DNA from: Kocuria sp.
GTDB lineage: Bacteria; Actinomycetota; Actinomycetes; Actinomycetales; Micrococcaceae
Length of the DNA stretch: 64,000 nucleotides
Assembly: GCF_030530945.1 (NCBI RefSeq)
Contig: NZ_JAUMTZ010000001.1
Location: 30,250 to 94,249 of the forward strand
Direction: 5' to 3'
Numbering within the stretch: the stretch's first letter is position 1; every line of letters begins with the position of its first letter. The position numbers and the translations under genes were made by a program. The notes under the pieces are model-generated. The model had not been told where the DNA came from, searched no databases, and was given only the letters and a program-made list of their open reading frames with translations. Positions 42,929 through 52,298 of this stretch are shown here, piece by piece.

Positions 42929-44209
42929 GTGCCCCGTTTCCTCCTCGACATCTCCCCGGTCCGGGAGATCCCCGACTTCCGCAGGCTCTGGATGGGTTCC
43001 ACGCTGTCCATGCTGGGCAGCCAGTTCACGGTGATCGCCATCAGCCTGGAGGTATTCGAGCTCACCCGGTCCACGTTCGCCGTGGGACTCGTGGGGGTCT
43101 TCGCGCTCGTGCCGCTGATCGTGGCCGGTCTCTACGGGGGATCCATCGGGGACGCCGCGGACCGCCGGCTGGCCGGGCTGTGGACCACCGTGGGGCTGTT
43201 CGCCATGACCGTGGCACTGGCCGCCCACGCGTGGCTGGACGTGCGCAGCGTGGGCGTGCTCTACACGATCGTGGCGCTGCACTCTTTTGCCCAAGGCCTG
43301 AACCAGCCCGTGCGCGGGGCGATCGTCCCCCGCCTGGTGCCCGCCCGTCAGCTTCCCGCGGCGAACGCCCTGTTCCAGCTGACCATGGGCTCGTGCCTCA
43401 TGGTGGGCCCGCTGCTCGGGGCGTTCACGGTGGCCGGGCTGGGGTTCGCATGGGCGTACACGCTGGACGCGCTGAGCTTCGCCGTGAGCCTGTGGGCCAT
43501 GTACAGGCTCCCGCCCCTGCCGCCCGAACCGGGTGAGGGCGGCGCCACGAGGGCCGGGTTCCGCTCCGTGGTGGAGGGCTTCCGGTTCCTGGCCACGCGG
43601 CCGAACCTGCGCATGACCTTCATGCTGGACATCGCAGCCATGGTCTTCGCCATGCCGCGCGTGCTGTTCCCCGTGCTCGGGGCCTCCGTGCTGGGCGGCG
43701 GCCAGGTGACCGTGGGGGTTCTCACCGCCTCCCTGGCGGCCGGTTCCGTGATCGCGGGCCTCTTCTCGGGAACATTCATACGCATCAACCACCACGGCCG
43801 CGCGTGCGCCACCGCGGTGGCCGCGTGGTCCGTGTGCATCATGGCGTTCGGCGCGGTGGTGCTGGCCGCCTCGCACGGCCTCGGCGCCGAGACCGCGTGG
43901 CCCCTGATTCTGTCCTGCGCGACCCTCCTGGCCGCAGGGGTCACGGACTCCGTGTCCATGCTCTTCCGCACCACCATCCTGCAGGCCGCCACCCCGGACT
44001 CGCTCCGCAGCCGCCTGCAGGGCATCTTCATCGTGGTGGTGGCCGGCGGACCCCGCCTGGGCGACGCCGTCCTGGGCACCGGCGGCCAGCTGCTCGGCCC
44101 CGGCTGGGCGGCCCTCACCGGCGCGGCCGTCTGCCTGGTGCTCGTGCTCGTCCTGGTACGGGTCTTCCCGGGCTTCCTGCGCTACGACGCGCGCGACCCG
44201 CAGCCCTGA
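42929..44209 (+). CDS. MFS transporter, EntS/drug-export-like
   Basis: A 426-residue, 12-span MFS protein of the MFS_3/EntS type (enterobactin exporter and macrolide efflux relatives). N-terminal FRRLWMGSTLSMLGSQFTVI, then the motif A variant YGGSIGDAADRRLAG, and GLNQPVRGAIVPRLVPARQL in TM4-5 are typical. Start GTG 42929 begins at the expected N-terminus. There is no adjacent siderophore or regulator gene, so the substrate is unknown. Confidence 0.85.
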   Translation: MPRFLLDISPVREIPDFRRLWMGSTLSMLGSQFTVIAISLEVFELTRSTFAVGLVGVFALVPLIVAGLYGGSIGDAADRRLAGLWTTVGLFAMTVALAAHAWLDVRSVGVLYTIVALHSFAQGLNQPVRGAIVPRLVPARQLPAANALFQLTMGSCLMVGPLLGAFTVAGLGFAWAYTLDALSFAVSLWAMYRLPPLPPEPGEGGATRAGFRSVVEGFRFLATRPNLRMTFMLDIAAMVFAMPRVLFPVLGASVLGGGQVTVGVLTASLAAGSVIAGLFSGTFIRINHHGRACATAVAAWSVCIMAFGAVVLAASHGLGAETAWPLILSCATLLAAGVTDSVSMLFRTTILQAATPDSLRSRLQGIFIVVVAGGPRLGDAVLGTGGQLLGPGWAALTGAAVCLVLVLVLVRVFPGFLRYDARDPQP

Positions 44210-44261
44210 ACCGCGCCCACGGGACGCCTCCCACCCGGCCACCGCAGCGGCCCCGCCCGCC

Positions 44262-44267
44262 TACCCT
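44262..44267 (+). promoter_or_regulatory. leaderless -10 box of the MATE gene
   Basis: TACCCT, GGAGCG, then GTG 44274. Confidence 0.55.
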
Positions 44268-44273
44268 GGAGCG

Positions 44274-45692
44274 GTGCCCTCCACACCCGCGAACCACTCC
44301 CGCCCCTCGCCCGACGACGCCGCCGCGCCGGTTCCCGCCGACGCTCCGTCCCCCGGCCGCGCGCCGCGCCTGAACCGGCAGATTCTGGCGCTCGCGGTGC
44401 CCGCATTCGGTGCGCTGGTCGCTGAGCCGCTGTTCCTGCTCGCGGACTCCGCGATCATCGGGCACCTGGGCACCGCGCAGCTCGCGGGTGTGGGCATCGC
44501 GTCCACCCTGGTGCAGACCGTGGTGGGACTCATGGTGTTCTTGGCATACAGCACCACTCCCGCGGTGGCACGCCACCTCGGAGCCGGCCGCCTGGCAGAC
44601 GCCCTGCGCGTGGGCCGCGACGGGCTGTGGACCGCCGCGGGGCTCGGTGTGGTCCTGGCCGCGGTGGGCGCGGTGGTCATGCGCCCGCTGCTCGCCGCGA
44701 TGGGTGCGCGCGGCGAGGTCCTGGACCACGCGGCGTCGTACGCGCTGTGGTCCCTGCCCGGGCTCGTGGCCATGCTGGTGGTGCTGGCCGCGGTGGGTGT
44801 GCTGCGCGGGCTGCAGGACACCACCACCCCGCTGCTCGTGGCCGGAGCGGGAGCGGTGCTGAACGCCGGACTGAACGTGGCGCTCGTCTACGGGGCGCAC
44901 CTGGGGGTGGCCGGAGCCGCCATCGGCACGAGTCTCACCCAGTGGGCCATGGCGGTGGCGTACCTGGTGATGCTGGGCCGCCGGTTCCGCGCCGAGGGCG
45001 TGGCGGTGGGGACATCCTGGACGGGGATCCGCGGGCACCTGACCGTGGGCTCCTGGCTCATGCTGCGCACCCTGTCCCTGCGCGTGGCGATCCTCTCGAC
45101 CGTGGTGGTGGCCACCGCCCAGGGGGCCGAGAACCTGGCCGCGTACCAGCTGACCATGACCCTCTTCAACTTCCTGGCCTTCGCCCTGGACGCGCTCGCG
45201 ATCGCCGCGCAGGCGCTGCTCGGCAAGGAGCTGGGGGCGCGGGACCTGCGGCGGGACGAGGACCGGGAGGCCGTGCGGCTGCTCATGCGCCGGCTGCTGC
45301 GCTGGGGGCTCGGCTTCGGGGTGGTCACCGGGCTGGTGGTAGGCGTTCTGGGGCCCCGGCTGGGGTTCCTGTTCACCGGGTCGCAGGACGTCCAGGCCCT
45401 CTTCGGGGTGTCGCTGCTCGTGGTGGCGGTGGGTCAGCCGCTCGCGGCGTTCGTGTTCGTGCTGGACGGGGTGCTGATCGGCGCCGGGGACGCCCGCTAC
45501 CTCGCCCTGGCCGGGGTGGTGAACCTGGTGGTGTACCTCCCGCTGCTGTGGGCCGTCGGGCAGTGGGGCGGTGCCGGTGCCGCGGGAGCTCTGTGGCTGT
45601 GGCTCGCGTACGCGATCGGCTACACGGGTGCGCGCGCCGCCACGCTGGGGTGGCGGATCCGCGGACCGCGGTGGATGTTCGCCATGTCCTGA
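44274..45692 (+). CDS. MATE family efflux transporter (DinF-like)
   Basis: A 472-residue, 12-span MATE protein that exports cationic drugs or metabolites using Na+ or H+. The first 35 residues are a Ser/Pro/Ala tail carrying a copy of the dispersed motif (44314). Family stretches follow: ALAVPAFGALVAEPLFLLAD in TM1 and GAGAVLNAGLNVALVYGAHL at about 183-202, and the second half repeats the pattern. The QLTMTLFNFLAFALDALAIA region (about 291-310) is DinF-like. It has a leaderless GTG start. The substrate is unknown. Confidence 0.88.
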   Translation: MPSTPANHSRPSPDDAAAPVPADAPSPGRAPRLNRQILALAVPAFGALVAEPLFLLADSAIIGHLGTAQLAGVGIASTLVQTVVGLMVFLAYSTTPAVARHLGAGRLADALRVGRDGLWTAAGLGVVLAAVGAVVMRPLLAAMGARGEVLDHAASYALWSLPGLVAMLVVLAAVGVLRGLQDTTTPLLVAGAGAVLNAGLNVALVYGAHLGVAGAAIGTSLTQWAMAVAYLVMLGRRFRAEGVAVGTSWTGIRGHLTVGSWLMLRTLSLRVAILSTVVVATAQGAENLAAYQLTMTLFNFLAFALDALAIAAQALLGKELGARDLRRDEDREAVRLLMRRLLRWGLGFGVVTGLVVGVLGPRLGFLFTGSQDVQALFGVSLLVVAVGQPLAAFVFVLDGVLIGAGDARYLALAGVVNLVVYLPLLWAVGQWGGAGAAGALWLWLAYAIGYTGARAATLGWRIRGPRWMFAMS

Positions 45693-45787
45693 GCGCCCTG
45701 CTCCCGGCCACCACCCGGCCACCACCCAGCCTCCTCCGTGGCCCGCCGGGAGGCGTGGTGGACCACCCGGTGGAAACCCCGCGGGCG

Positions 45788-45793
45788 TATTCT
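45788..45793 (+). promoter_or_regulatory. leaderless -10 box upstream of the universal stress protein leader
   Basis: TATTCT, GGAGGC, then ATG 45800. This is the best TANNNT match in the 249-base gap before the universal stress gene. Confidence 0.55.
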
Positions 45794-45799
45794 GGAGGC

Positions 45800-45865
45800 A
45801 TGAACACAGGCGTTCCGAGCACCGTCACCGGCGCCCCCGCAGGGCGGCCGCGTCCGGTGCCGTGA
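45800..45865 (+). CDS. 21-residue leaderless leader ORF
   Basis: A 21-codon ORF (MNTGVPSTVTGAPAGRPRPV plus Pro) begins exactly six bases after a TATTCT box and stops 76 bases before the universal stress protein gene. If the promoter is real, every transcript of the stress gene starts with this ORF. It could be a translated leader peptide. Its Pro/Gly/Arg-rich C-terminus (GRPRPVP) could stall ribosomes, which is inference. A chance ORF is the alternative. Confidence 0.4.
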   Translation: MNTGVPSTVTGAPAGRPRPVP

Positions 45866-45941
45866 GCCCGGAAACCCGCGTCCAGAGACACCCGAGCACA
45901 CCCTCCGAACCCAACCGGACACAGACAAGCAGGTGCACGAG

Positions 45942-46832
45942 ATGACACAGAACATCGTGGTGGCGTACGACGGCTCCGAGCACAGCGAGCGCGCCCTGGA
46001 CTGGGCGATCTCCGAGGCGCAGCAGCGGAAGCTGGCGCTGAAGGTCGTGCTGTCCACGGGCCGGCCGAGCGGCCTGGACCCGACCGTCTACGGTGCGTTC
46101 GCGGACGCGCTGGAGGAGGAGTCGCAGCGGCTGACCACCCAGGCGGTGGAGAAGGCCAGGGCGGCGGGCGTCGAGGCCCAGGGCGTCATCGAGCGCGGGG
46201 ACGCCGCGGCCGTGGTGGTGCACGAGGCGAAGGACGCCGCCCTGGTGGTCATGGGCAAGCGCGGGCACCACGGCGTGCGCGGTCGCGTGGGTTCCGTCTC
46301 CGCTGCGGTGGCCTCCCACTCCACGGTCCCGGTGGTGGTCCTGCCCGAGTCCTGGGACCCGCAGCGGCGCGAGACCCCCGCGGACGGCACGGGCTTCGCG
46401 GGCAGCGTGGTGGTGGGCGTGGACAAGCTGGGCGTGGACAACCCCGCCGTGCCCCTGGCCGCCCGGTACGCCGCGGACCACGGGCTCACGCTCGCGGTGG
46501 TCACCGTGGTCCCCACCACCAGCTACCTGCCCATGAACACCCCCGAGCTGGAGCAGGCCGTCCAGGAGCAGCTGAAGGCTCCGGCGCAGGAGCTCGCGGA
46601 GGCCGTGGCCGGCACACTGCGGGACCAGTTCCCGGGCCTGGAGGTCTCCACCCGGGTGCTGGAGGGCCGCCCGGCCGACGCCCTGGTGGAGGCCTCCCGC
46701 TCCGCGGACCTGCTGGTCATGGGCACGCGCGGCTACGGCGGGTTCCGTGGGCTGCTGATGGGCTCCGTCTCCCAGGCGGTCCTCGCGGACACGGAGTCCC
46801 CGGTCATGGTGGTCCCCGCCGCCCGGCACTGA
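45942..46832 (+). CDS. tandem universal stress protein
   Basis: A 296-residue protein with two UspA domains (about 1-140 and 150-296). Both retain the ATP-binding G-x2-G-x9-G-S pattern: MGKRGHHGVRGRVGSVS (about 102-118) and MGTRGYGGFRGLLMGSVS (about 264-281). Both halves start with the typical VVAYDGSEHSERALDW / VVVGVDKLGVDN strands. ATP-binding tandem USPs of actinobacteria act in hypoxia, dormancy and stress survival. ATG 45942 is used; a GTG at 45933 is possible. It is preceded by a long leader containing a small ORF and followed by a terminator hairpin. Confidence 0.88.
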   Translation: MTQNIVVAYDGSEHSERALDWAISEAQQRKLALKVVLSTGRPSGLDPTVYGAFADALEEESQRLTTQAVEKARAAGVEAQGVIERGDAAAVVVHEAKDAALVVMGKRGHHGVRGRVGSVSAAVASHSTVPVVVLPESWDPQRRETPADGTGFAGSVVVGVDKLGVDNPAVPLAARYAADHGLTLAVVTVVPTTSYLPMNTPELEQAVQEQLKAPAQELAEAVAGTLRDQFPGLEVSTRVLEGRPADALVEASRSADLLVMGTRGYGGFRGLLMGSVSQAVLADTESPVMVVPAARH

Positions 46833-46875
46833 CGCTCCCCGTCCCCCGACGACGACGCCGCACGGCGGCCTCACA

Positions 46876-46908
46876 CGGGCCGGTTCCCCTCCCCGGGGAG
46901 CCGGCCCG
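46876..46908 (+). terminator. hairpin downstream of the universal stress gene
   Basis: Arms of 14 bases (46876-46889 and 46895-46908), with one G-T wobble and a 5-base loop, lie 44 bases after the stop. Confidence 0.7.
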
Positions 46909-47013
46909 CGGCACGCCCCCCCACCCCGGGGTTGTGGTCCATGCCACGGGCGGCACGTAGCCTGGACGGCAGGAACGGGGCACGCGCCCGCCGTCGAGAA
47001 CAGGGAGGACCAC

Positions 47014-48009
47014 GTGAGGACCACTCGGACAGCGACACCCGGCCTGCTCCCCCGGCTGCTGCTCACCGGAGCACTGGGGGCGGTGCTCGTGACCGGGACG
47101 GCGGCGCCCGCCCACGCCCTGGACGTGCCGCCGCGGCCCCCCGAGGGAGCGGTGCAGGACCAGGCGGACCTGCTGAGCACGCAGCAGGAGGCGGAGCTGA
47201 ACCGGCTGATCGGGGAGAAGAACAGGGACAACGAGTACATCCGCGCCGCGGTGCTCACCGTGAATGACACCCAGGGGGAGAGCATCGAGGACTTCTCCCG
47301 AGAGGTCGCCACGGACTGGGGTGTGGGGGAGGACGGCCGGAACAACGGTGTGCTCGTGGTCGCGGACATGGGCGAGCGGAAGCTGCGCGTGGAGGTGGCG
47401 GACGGCGCCCGGGAGGTGCTCTCCGACGACGACGCGCAGGACATCATGCACGACGAGCTCGAGCCCGGCTTCAAGGACGAGCGCTACGCCGAGGCGTTCT
47501 CGGACACCCTCACTGAGGTCTACGACCAGGCCAACCCGCAGGCCGCCGCGGACCGGGCGGCCGCGCAGCGCACGATGGCCTGGGTGATCGGCTCCCTGGT
47601 GGCGCTGGGCGCCGCGGTGGCGGCCCTGCTCGGGTGGCGGCACACGCGGCGTCGGAAGAGGCTGCGGGAACAGGCGGACCGGGAGATCGAGCAGTTCCAG
47701 CGTGAGCACCCGGACGAGGAGGTCACCGAGGGCATGCGCCGCGCCTACTACCGCTACCGCGAGCAGAACCCCACGGCCCCGGGCGTCAACGACGCACCCC
47801 GCAAGGGCAAGGACAAGGACGGGATCGAGCACGAGATCCAGTACGCGCCGTCGTTCCAGTCGTGGCTGCCGCTGTACGTGATGTACCCGTCCGTCTACAG
47901 CGGGGTGTCCCACTCCTCGAGCTCGTCCTCCTCCTACGGGGGAGGGGCGGGCACGTCCTTCGGCGGTGGTGGCGGCTTCAGCGGCGGCGGGGCGTCCGGG
48001 AGCTTCTGA
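47014..48009 (+). CDS. TPM-domain exported membrane protein
   Basis: A 331-residue protein. A Sec signal peptide ends near AHA (residue about 34), then an extracytoplasmic TPM domain (about 40-170) contains AVQDQADLLSTQQEAELNRL and GRNNGVLVVADMGERKLRVE. One membrane span (about 188-208) leads to a basic/acidic cytoplasmic region with HTRRRKRLREQADREIEQF. The C-terminus is a Ser then Gly-rich tail (about 295-331). TPM/YgcG proteins have poorly defined roles in the envelope and photosystem repair (plant homologue). GTG 47014 follows GGGAGG by five bases. Confidence 0.85.
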   Translation: MRTTRTATPGLLPRLLLTGALGAVLVTGTAAPAHALDVPPRPPEGAVQDQADLLSTQQEAELNRLIGEKNRDNEYIRAAVLTVNDTQGESIEDFSREVATDWGVGEDGRNNGVLVVADMGERKLRVEVADGAREVLSDDDAQDIMHDELEPGFKDERYAEAFSDTLTEVYDQANPQAAADRAAAQRTMAWVIGSLVALGAAVAALLGWRHTRRRKRLREQADREIEQFQREHPDEEVTEGMRRAYYRYREQNPTAPGVNDAPRKGKDKDGIEHEIQYAPSFQSWLPLYVMYPSVYSGVSHSSSSSSSYGGGAGTSFGGGGGFSGGGASGSF

Positions 48010-48017
48010 GCTCCCGG
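47996..48017. terminator. hairpin overlapping the TPM gene stop codon
   Basis: CCGGGAGCT (47996-48004) and AGCTCCCGG (48009-48017) pair perfectly around TCTG. It lies between convergent genes and may serve both. Confidence 0.65.
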
Positions 48018-48030
48018 GCCCCGGATCGGC

Positions 48031-48760
<730 letters not shown>

Positions 48761-48768
<8 letters not shown>

Positions 48769-49435
48769 GGGAGCTCCTGATGTAGCGGTTGGACACCCGC
48801 TCGAGGCGGGACTGCAGGAAGGACAGGACGGTGAAGATCACCAGGTAGATCACGGCCACCTCCGCGTACAGCGCCAGGGGCTGGAAGTTGGTCGCGGCGA
48901 TCTGGCGCCCCACCTGGAACACGTCCGCCAGGGTGATCACCATGACCAGGGACGTGCCCTTGACCAGGTCGATCAGGTCGTTGCCCAGCGGGGGCAGGGC
49001 GATCCGCAGGGCCTGGGGAGCGATCACGTGGCGGACGGTCTGCCACCGGGTGAAGTTCAGGGTCCGGGCGGCCTCGAGCTGGCCCCGCGGGATGGACTGC
49101 ACGGAGGCGCGCAGGGTCTCCGCGGCGTAGGCACCCGTGTTCAGGCTGAACGCGATGATCGCGGAGGTCCACGCGGAGAGCGTGATCCCCGCGGCGGGCA
49201 GGCCGTAGAAGATGATGAACAGCTGCACCAGGATCGGGGTGCCGCGGAACAGCCACACGTAGAAGCGGGACAGCCACTGCAGGGGCCGGACGCCGCTGAG
49301 GCGCATGGCCGTGGCGAGCACCGCCACCACGAGCGCCAGGACGAAGGCGATGATGCTGAGCGGGATGGTCACCTTGACGGTGGCCGCCAGCAGCTGCGGA
49401 AGGGAATCGGCCCATAGGCTCAGGAAATCGCTCAT
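48761..49435 (-). CDS. polar amino acid ABC transporter permease
   Basis: A 224-residue HisM/TcyB-type permease with five spans. The EAA loop EAARTLNFTRWQTVRHVIAPQ (about 121-141; 19 residues of it are diagnostic) contacts the ATPase. ATG 49435 overlaps the stop of the binding-protein gene by ATGA. Only one permease gene is present, so a homodimeric channel is expected. Confidence 0.92.
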
Positions 49436-50274
49436 GACTCCGGGGTGAGGTCGGTGGACACGTACTTCTCGTAGATCTTCTTGAGATCTCCGTTGTCCAT
49501 GTGGCGGGTCAGGGACTTGTCCACGGCCGCGCGCAGCCGTGGCTGGTTGCGGGCCATGAGGACGGCGGACTCGGAGGGGTCCCCGAGCTGGCCCTCCAGC
49601 AGGCGGATGCCGGCGTCCGGGCGCTGCTCGAAGAAGGACTGGAAGGTCACGAAGTCGTTGCCGGTCATGTCCACCCGCCCGAAGGCCACGAGCATGACCG
49701 CCTCGTCGAAACCGGTGGAGGGGACCAGCTGCGCGCCGGCCTTCGCCATGCTCTGTCCGAAGTTGGAGGTCTCGGTCTGGGCCGCCGAGTGCCCGGCGAT
49801 CTCGTCCACGCTCCGCAGCGGTGAGTCCTTCGCCACGCCCACGCGCCCCTGGGAGACGGCGTAGGGGATGGAGAAGTCGAAGCTCTTCTTCCGCTCGGCG
49901 GTGGGGGCGATGTTGTTCATCACCAGGTCGTAGCGGCCCGCGCCCACACCCGCGATCAGCGAGTCCCACTGGGTCTCCACGTACGTGGCCCGCACCCCAA
50001 GGTCCCGGGCCACGAGGTCCCCGATCTCCTTCTCGAAGCCCACCAGGGCGCCGGAGGAGTCGTGGTAGCCGTAGGGCCGGAAGGTGCCCTCCATGCCGAT
50101 GCGCACCTCACCGGCTCGCTGGATCTTCTCCAGCAGGTCCTCGGCGGGCGCGTTCCCTGAGGCGTCCGAGGAGCCTCCGGAGGAGCAGGCGCTCAGCAGC
50201 GCGCCCAGTGAGACCAGGCCGGTGGCGCCCAGGACGGTCCGTCGGCTGGGTCGGTGCGGTTCCACGGGATCCAC
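49432..50274 (-). CDS. polar amino acid ABC transporter substrate-binding lipoprotein
   Basis: A 280-residue family 3 binding protein. The N-terminus has RPSRRTVLGATG, a twin-arginine-like motif, followed by lipobox LLSAC (Cys about 30). The lobes follow from GEVRIGMEGTFRPYGYHDSS to the conserved DLVMNNIAPTAERKKSFDFS. The sequence TYVETQWDSLIAGVGAGRYD and the link to a cystathionine-type enzyme six bases upstream suggest cystine or another sulfur amino acid as ligand. That specificity is inferred from context. Confidence 0.9.
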   Translation of the reverse strand: MDPVEPHRPSRRTVLGATGLVSLGALLSACSSGGSSDASGNAPAEDLLEKIQRAGEVRIGMEGTFRPYGYHDSSGALVGFEKEIGDLVARDLGVRATYVETQWDSLIAGVGAGRYDLVMNNIAPTAERKKSFDFSIPYAVSQGRVGVAKDSPLRSVDEIAGHSAAQTETSNFGQSMAKAGAQLVPSTGFDEAVMLVAFGRVDMTGNDFVTFQSFFEQRPDAGIRLLEGQLGDPSESAVLMARNQPRLRAAVDKSLTRHMDNGDLKKIYEKYVSTDLTPES

Positions 50275-50280
50275 CGGTGC

Positions 50281-51414
50281 TCAGGCGGCGTCGAGGGCCT
50301 GGGCGAGGTCCGCGAGGAGGTCCTCGACGTCCTCGATGCCCACGGCCACGCGCAGCAGGTTCTCGGGAAGGTGGGCCAGCTCGCGGTCCTCGGGGGAGTA
50401 CGCCCCGTGGGTCATGGAGGTGGGCAGGCAGATCAGGGACTCGATCCCGCCCAGGCTCACGGCGAAGCCGAAGATCTCCAGGGCGCCCAGGAACGCCCGG
50501 ACGTCCTTGCCCGGGACCAGCTCGAAGGAGAACAGGGCGCCGGGCCCGTCCGCCTGCTCGGCCTGGATCCGGGCCTCGTCCTCGCTGTGGGAGCCGGGGA
50601 CGAGCACACGCGCCACCTCCTCGCGCCCGCGCAGGAACTCCACGATGCGCCGGGCGTTCTCCTGCTGGCGGTCCAGGCGGATCCCGAGGGTCTTCACGGA
50701 CTGGATGAGCCGGTAGGAGTCGATGGGGGAGAGCACCCCGCCCGAGACCATCTGGGCCAGGTGCACCTGCTCGGCCAGGGCGTCGTCGTTCGTGCTCACC
50801 ACGCCACCCAGCAGGTCCCCGTGACCGCCCAGGTACTTGGTGGCGGACTGCACGGCCACATCCGCGCCGAGGTCCAGGGGCCGCTGCAGGTACGGGGTGA
50901 GGAACGTGTTGTCCACGACCACCAGGGCGTCGTGGCGGTGGGCCAGCTCCACGATGCGGCGGACGTCCGTCACGCGCAGGGTGGGGTTGGTGGGGGTCTC
51001 CAGGAACACCATGCGGGTGCTCTCGTCGAAGTCCTCGTCCGTGAGCTCGTTGAGGTCGTCGTGGAACCGGGTGCTCACGCCGCGCTTGGGCAGCTCGATG
51101 GTGGCCCACCGGTAGTTGCCGCCGTAGACGGGCAGACCCATGATCACGGAGTCCCCCGTGCGCAGGGTGCCCAGGACGGCTCCGGTGGCGGCCATGCCGG
51201 TGGCGAACGCGAACGCGTGCTCGGCGCCCTCCAGCGTGGCCAGGGTGGTCTCGGCGTCCGTGCGGGTGGGGTTCGAGCCGCGCTGGTACTCGAACGGGCC
51301 CTCGCCGCCCTCCGTGGGCTGCAGGAACGTGGAGGCGGTGTGGATCGGGGGAACCACGGCGCCCAGGGCGACGTCGTGCAGCGCGTGGATGGTGCGGGTG
51401 GTGAAGCCGGGCAA
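50281..51414 (-). CDS. trans-sulfuration PLP enzyme (cystathionine gamma-lyase/synthase family)
   Basis: A 377-residue Cys/Met-metabolism PLP enzyme. The cofactor-binding lysine is in SATKYLGGHGDLLGGV (about 190-205), with VVVDNTFLTPYLQRPLDLGA before it and SLGGIESLICLPTSMTH near the C-terminus. It cleaves or forms C-S bonds (cystathionine, homocysteine or cysteine). Exact activity cannot be set from sequence. I choose TTG 51414 because GGAGG lies five bases upstream and the family N-terminus (FTTRTIHAL) follows at once; TTG 51480 is an alternative. Six bases separate it from the ABC binding protein, so sulfur amino acid uptake and breakdown are probably co-transcribed. Confidence 0.88.
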   Translation of the reverse strand: MPGFTTRTIHALHDVALGAVVPPIHTASTFLQPTEGGEGPFEYQRGSNPTRTDAETTLATLEGAEHAFAFATGMAATGAVLGTLRTGDSVIMGLPVYGGNYRWATIELPKRGVSTRFHDDLNELTDEDFDESTRMVFLETPTNPTLRVTDVRRIVELAHRHDALVVVDNTFLTPYLQRPLDLGADVAVQSATKYLGGHGDLLGGVVSTNDDALAEQVHLAQMVSGGVLSPIDSYRLIQSVKTLGIRLDRQQENARRIVEFLRGREEVARVLVPGSHSEDEARIQAEQADGPGALFSFELVPGKDVRAFLGALEIFGFAVSLGGIESLICLPTSMTHGAYSPEDRELAHLPENLLRVAVGIEDVEDLLADLAQALDAA

Positions 51415-51494
51415 GGAGACCTCCGTCGAAGCAGTCGGGACAGACAGGTCTACACCGTCCCCGCCCGCGGAGGCGAGCAATGTTGCGCCGGAAG

Positions 51495-52298
51495 TCAGCG
51501 GATGCCGGTGCGGGCGATGCCCTGCACGAACCATTTCTGCAGCACCAGGAACAGCACCACCAGCGGCAGGCAGCTGATCAGCCCGGCGGCCATCAGCCCT
51601 CCGTAGTCGTTGCTGAACTCGCCCTGCAGGAAGCGCAGGGACACCGGCAGGGTGTAGAACTCCGGGTCCTTGAGCACGATCAGCGGCCACAGGAAGTCGT
51701 TCCAGGAGTTCATGAACGCCAGCAGCACCATCACCGCGATCAGTGGGCGGGCCAGGGGCAGCACCACGGACCAGAAGATCCGCAGCTGCCCGGCGCCGTC
51801 CAGCCGGGCGGCCTCGAGGAGCTCGTCCGGGATGCTCAGGAAGAACTGCCGGGCCAGGAAGATGCCCAGGGCCGTGGCCGCGGACGGCAGGATGACGCCC
51901 CAGAACGTGCCGTAGATGCCCAGCTCGGAGACGATCCGGAACTGCGGGATCATGATCGCCTGCGCGGGGATCATCAGCGTGCTCAGCACCAGCAGGAACA
52001 GGACGGGCCGGCCGCGGAACGGGAGCTTGGCGAACGCGTACCCGGCCAGCAGGTTGATGCTCACGGACACCACCACGGTGACGAGACTCACGGCCAGGGA
52101 GTTGAGCACCCACGTGCCCACCGGGTACTTCTCGAACAGGTTCTGGAAGTTCGCGAGCGTCCAGGAGTCGGGCAGCAGGATTCCCCCGGCGAAGAGCTCC
52201 TCCCGGGTGGAGAACGCCATGCGCACCATGGCGTACAGCGGGAACAGCATGACCACCGTGATGACGGTGCACAGGACCACGCGCAGTCCGGTTCTCAT
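51495..52298 (-). CDS. carbohydrate ABC transporter permease (MalG-like)
   Basis: A 267-residue, six-span permease. The EAA loop is LLEAARLDGAGQLRIFWSVV (about 170-189), and NSWNDFLWPLIVLKDPEFYT is typical of MalG/LacG/UgpE-type CUT1 permeases. ATG 52298 overlaps the stop of the MalF-like gene by ATGA. It is the third gene of the sugar uptake unit and is followed by 80 bases before the PLP-enzyme gene. Confidence 0.92.
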   Translation of the reverse strand: MRTGLRVVLCTVITVVMLFPLYAMVRMAFSTREELFAGGILLPDSWTLANFQNLFEKYPVGTWVLNSLAVSLVTVVVSVSINLLAGYAFAKLPFRGRPVLFLLVLSTLMIPAQAIMIPQFRIVSELGIYGTFWGVILPSAATALGIFLARQFFLSIPDELLEAARLDGAGQLRIFWSVVLPLARPLIAVMVLLAFMNSWNDFLWPLIVLKDPEFYTLPVSLRFLQGEFSNDYGGLMAAGLISCLPLVVLFLVLQKWFVQGIARTGIR

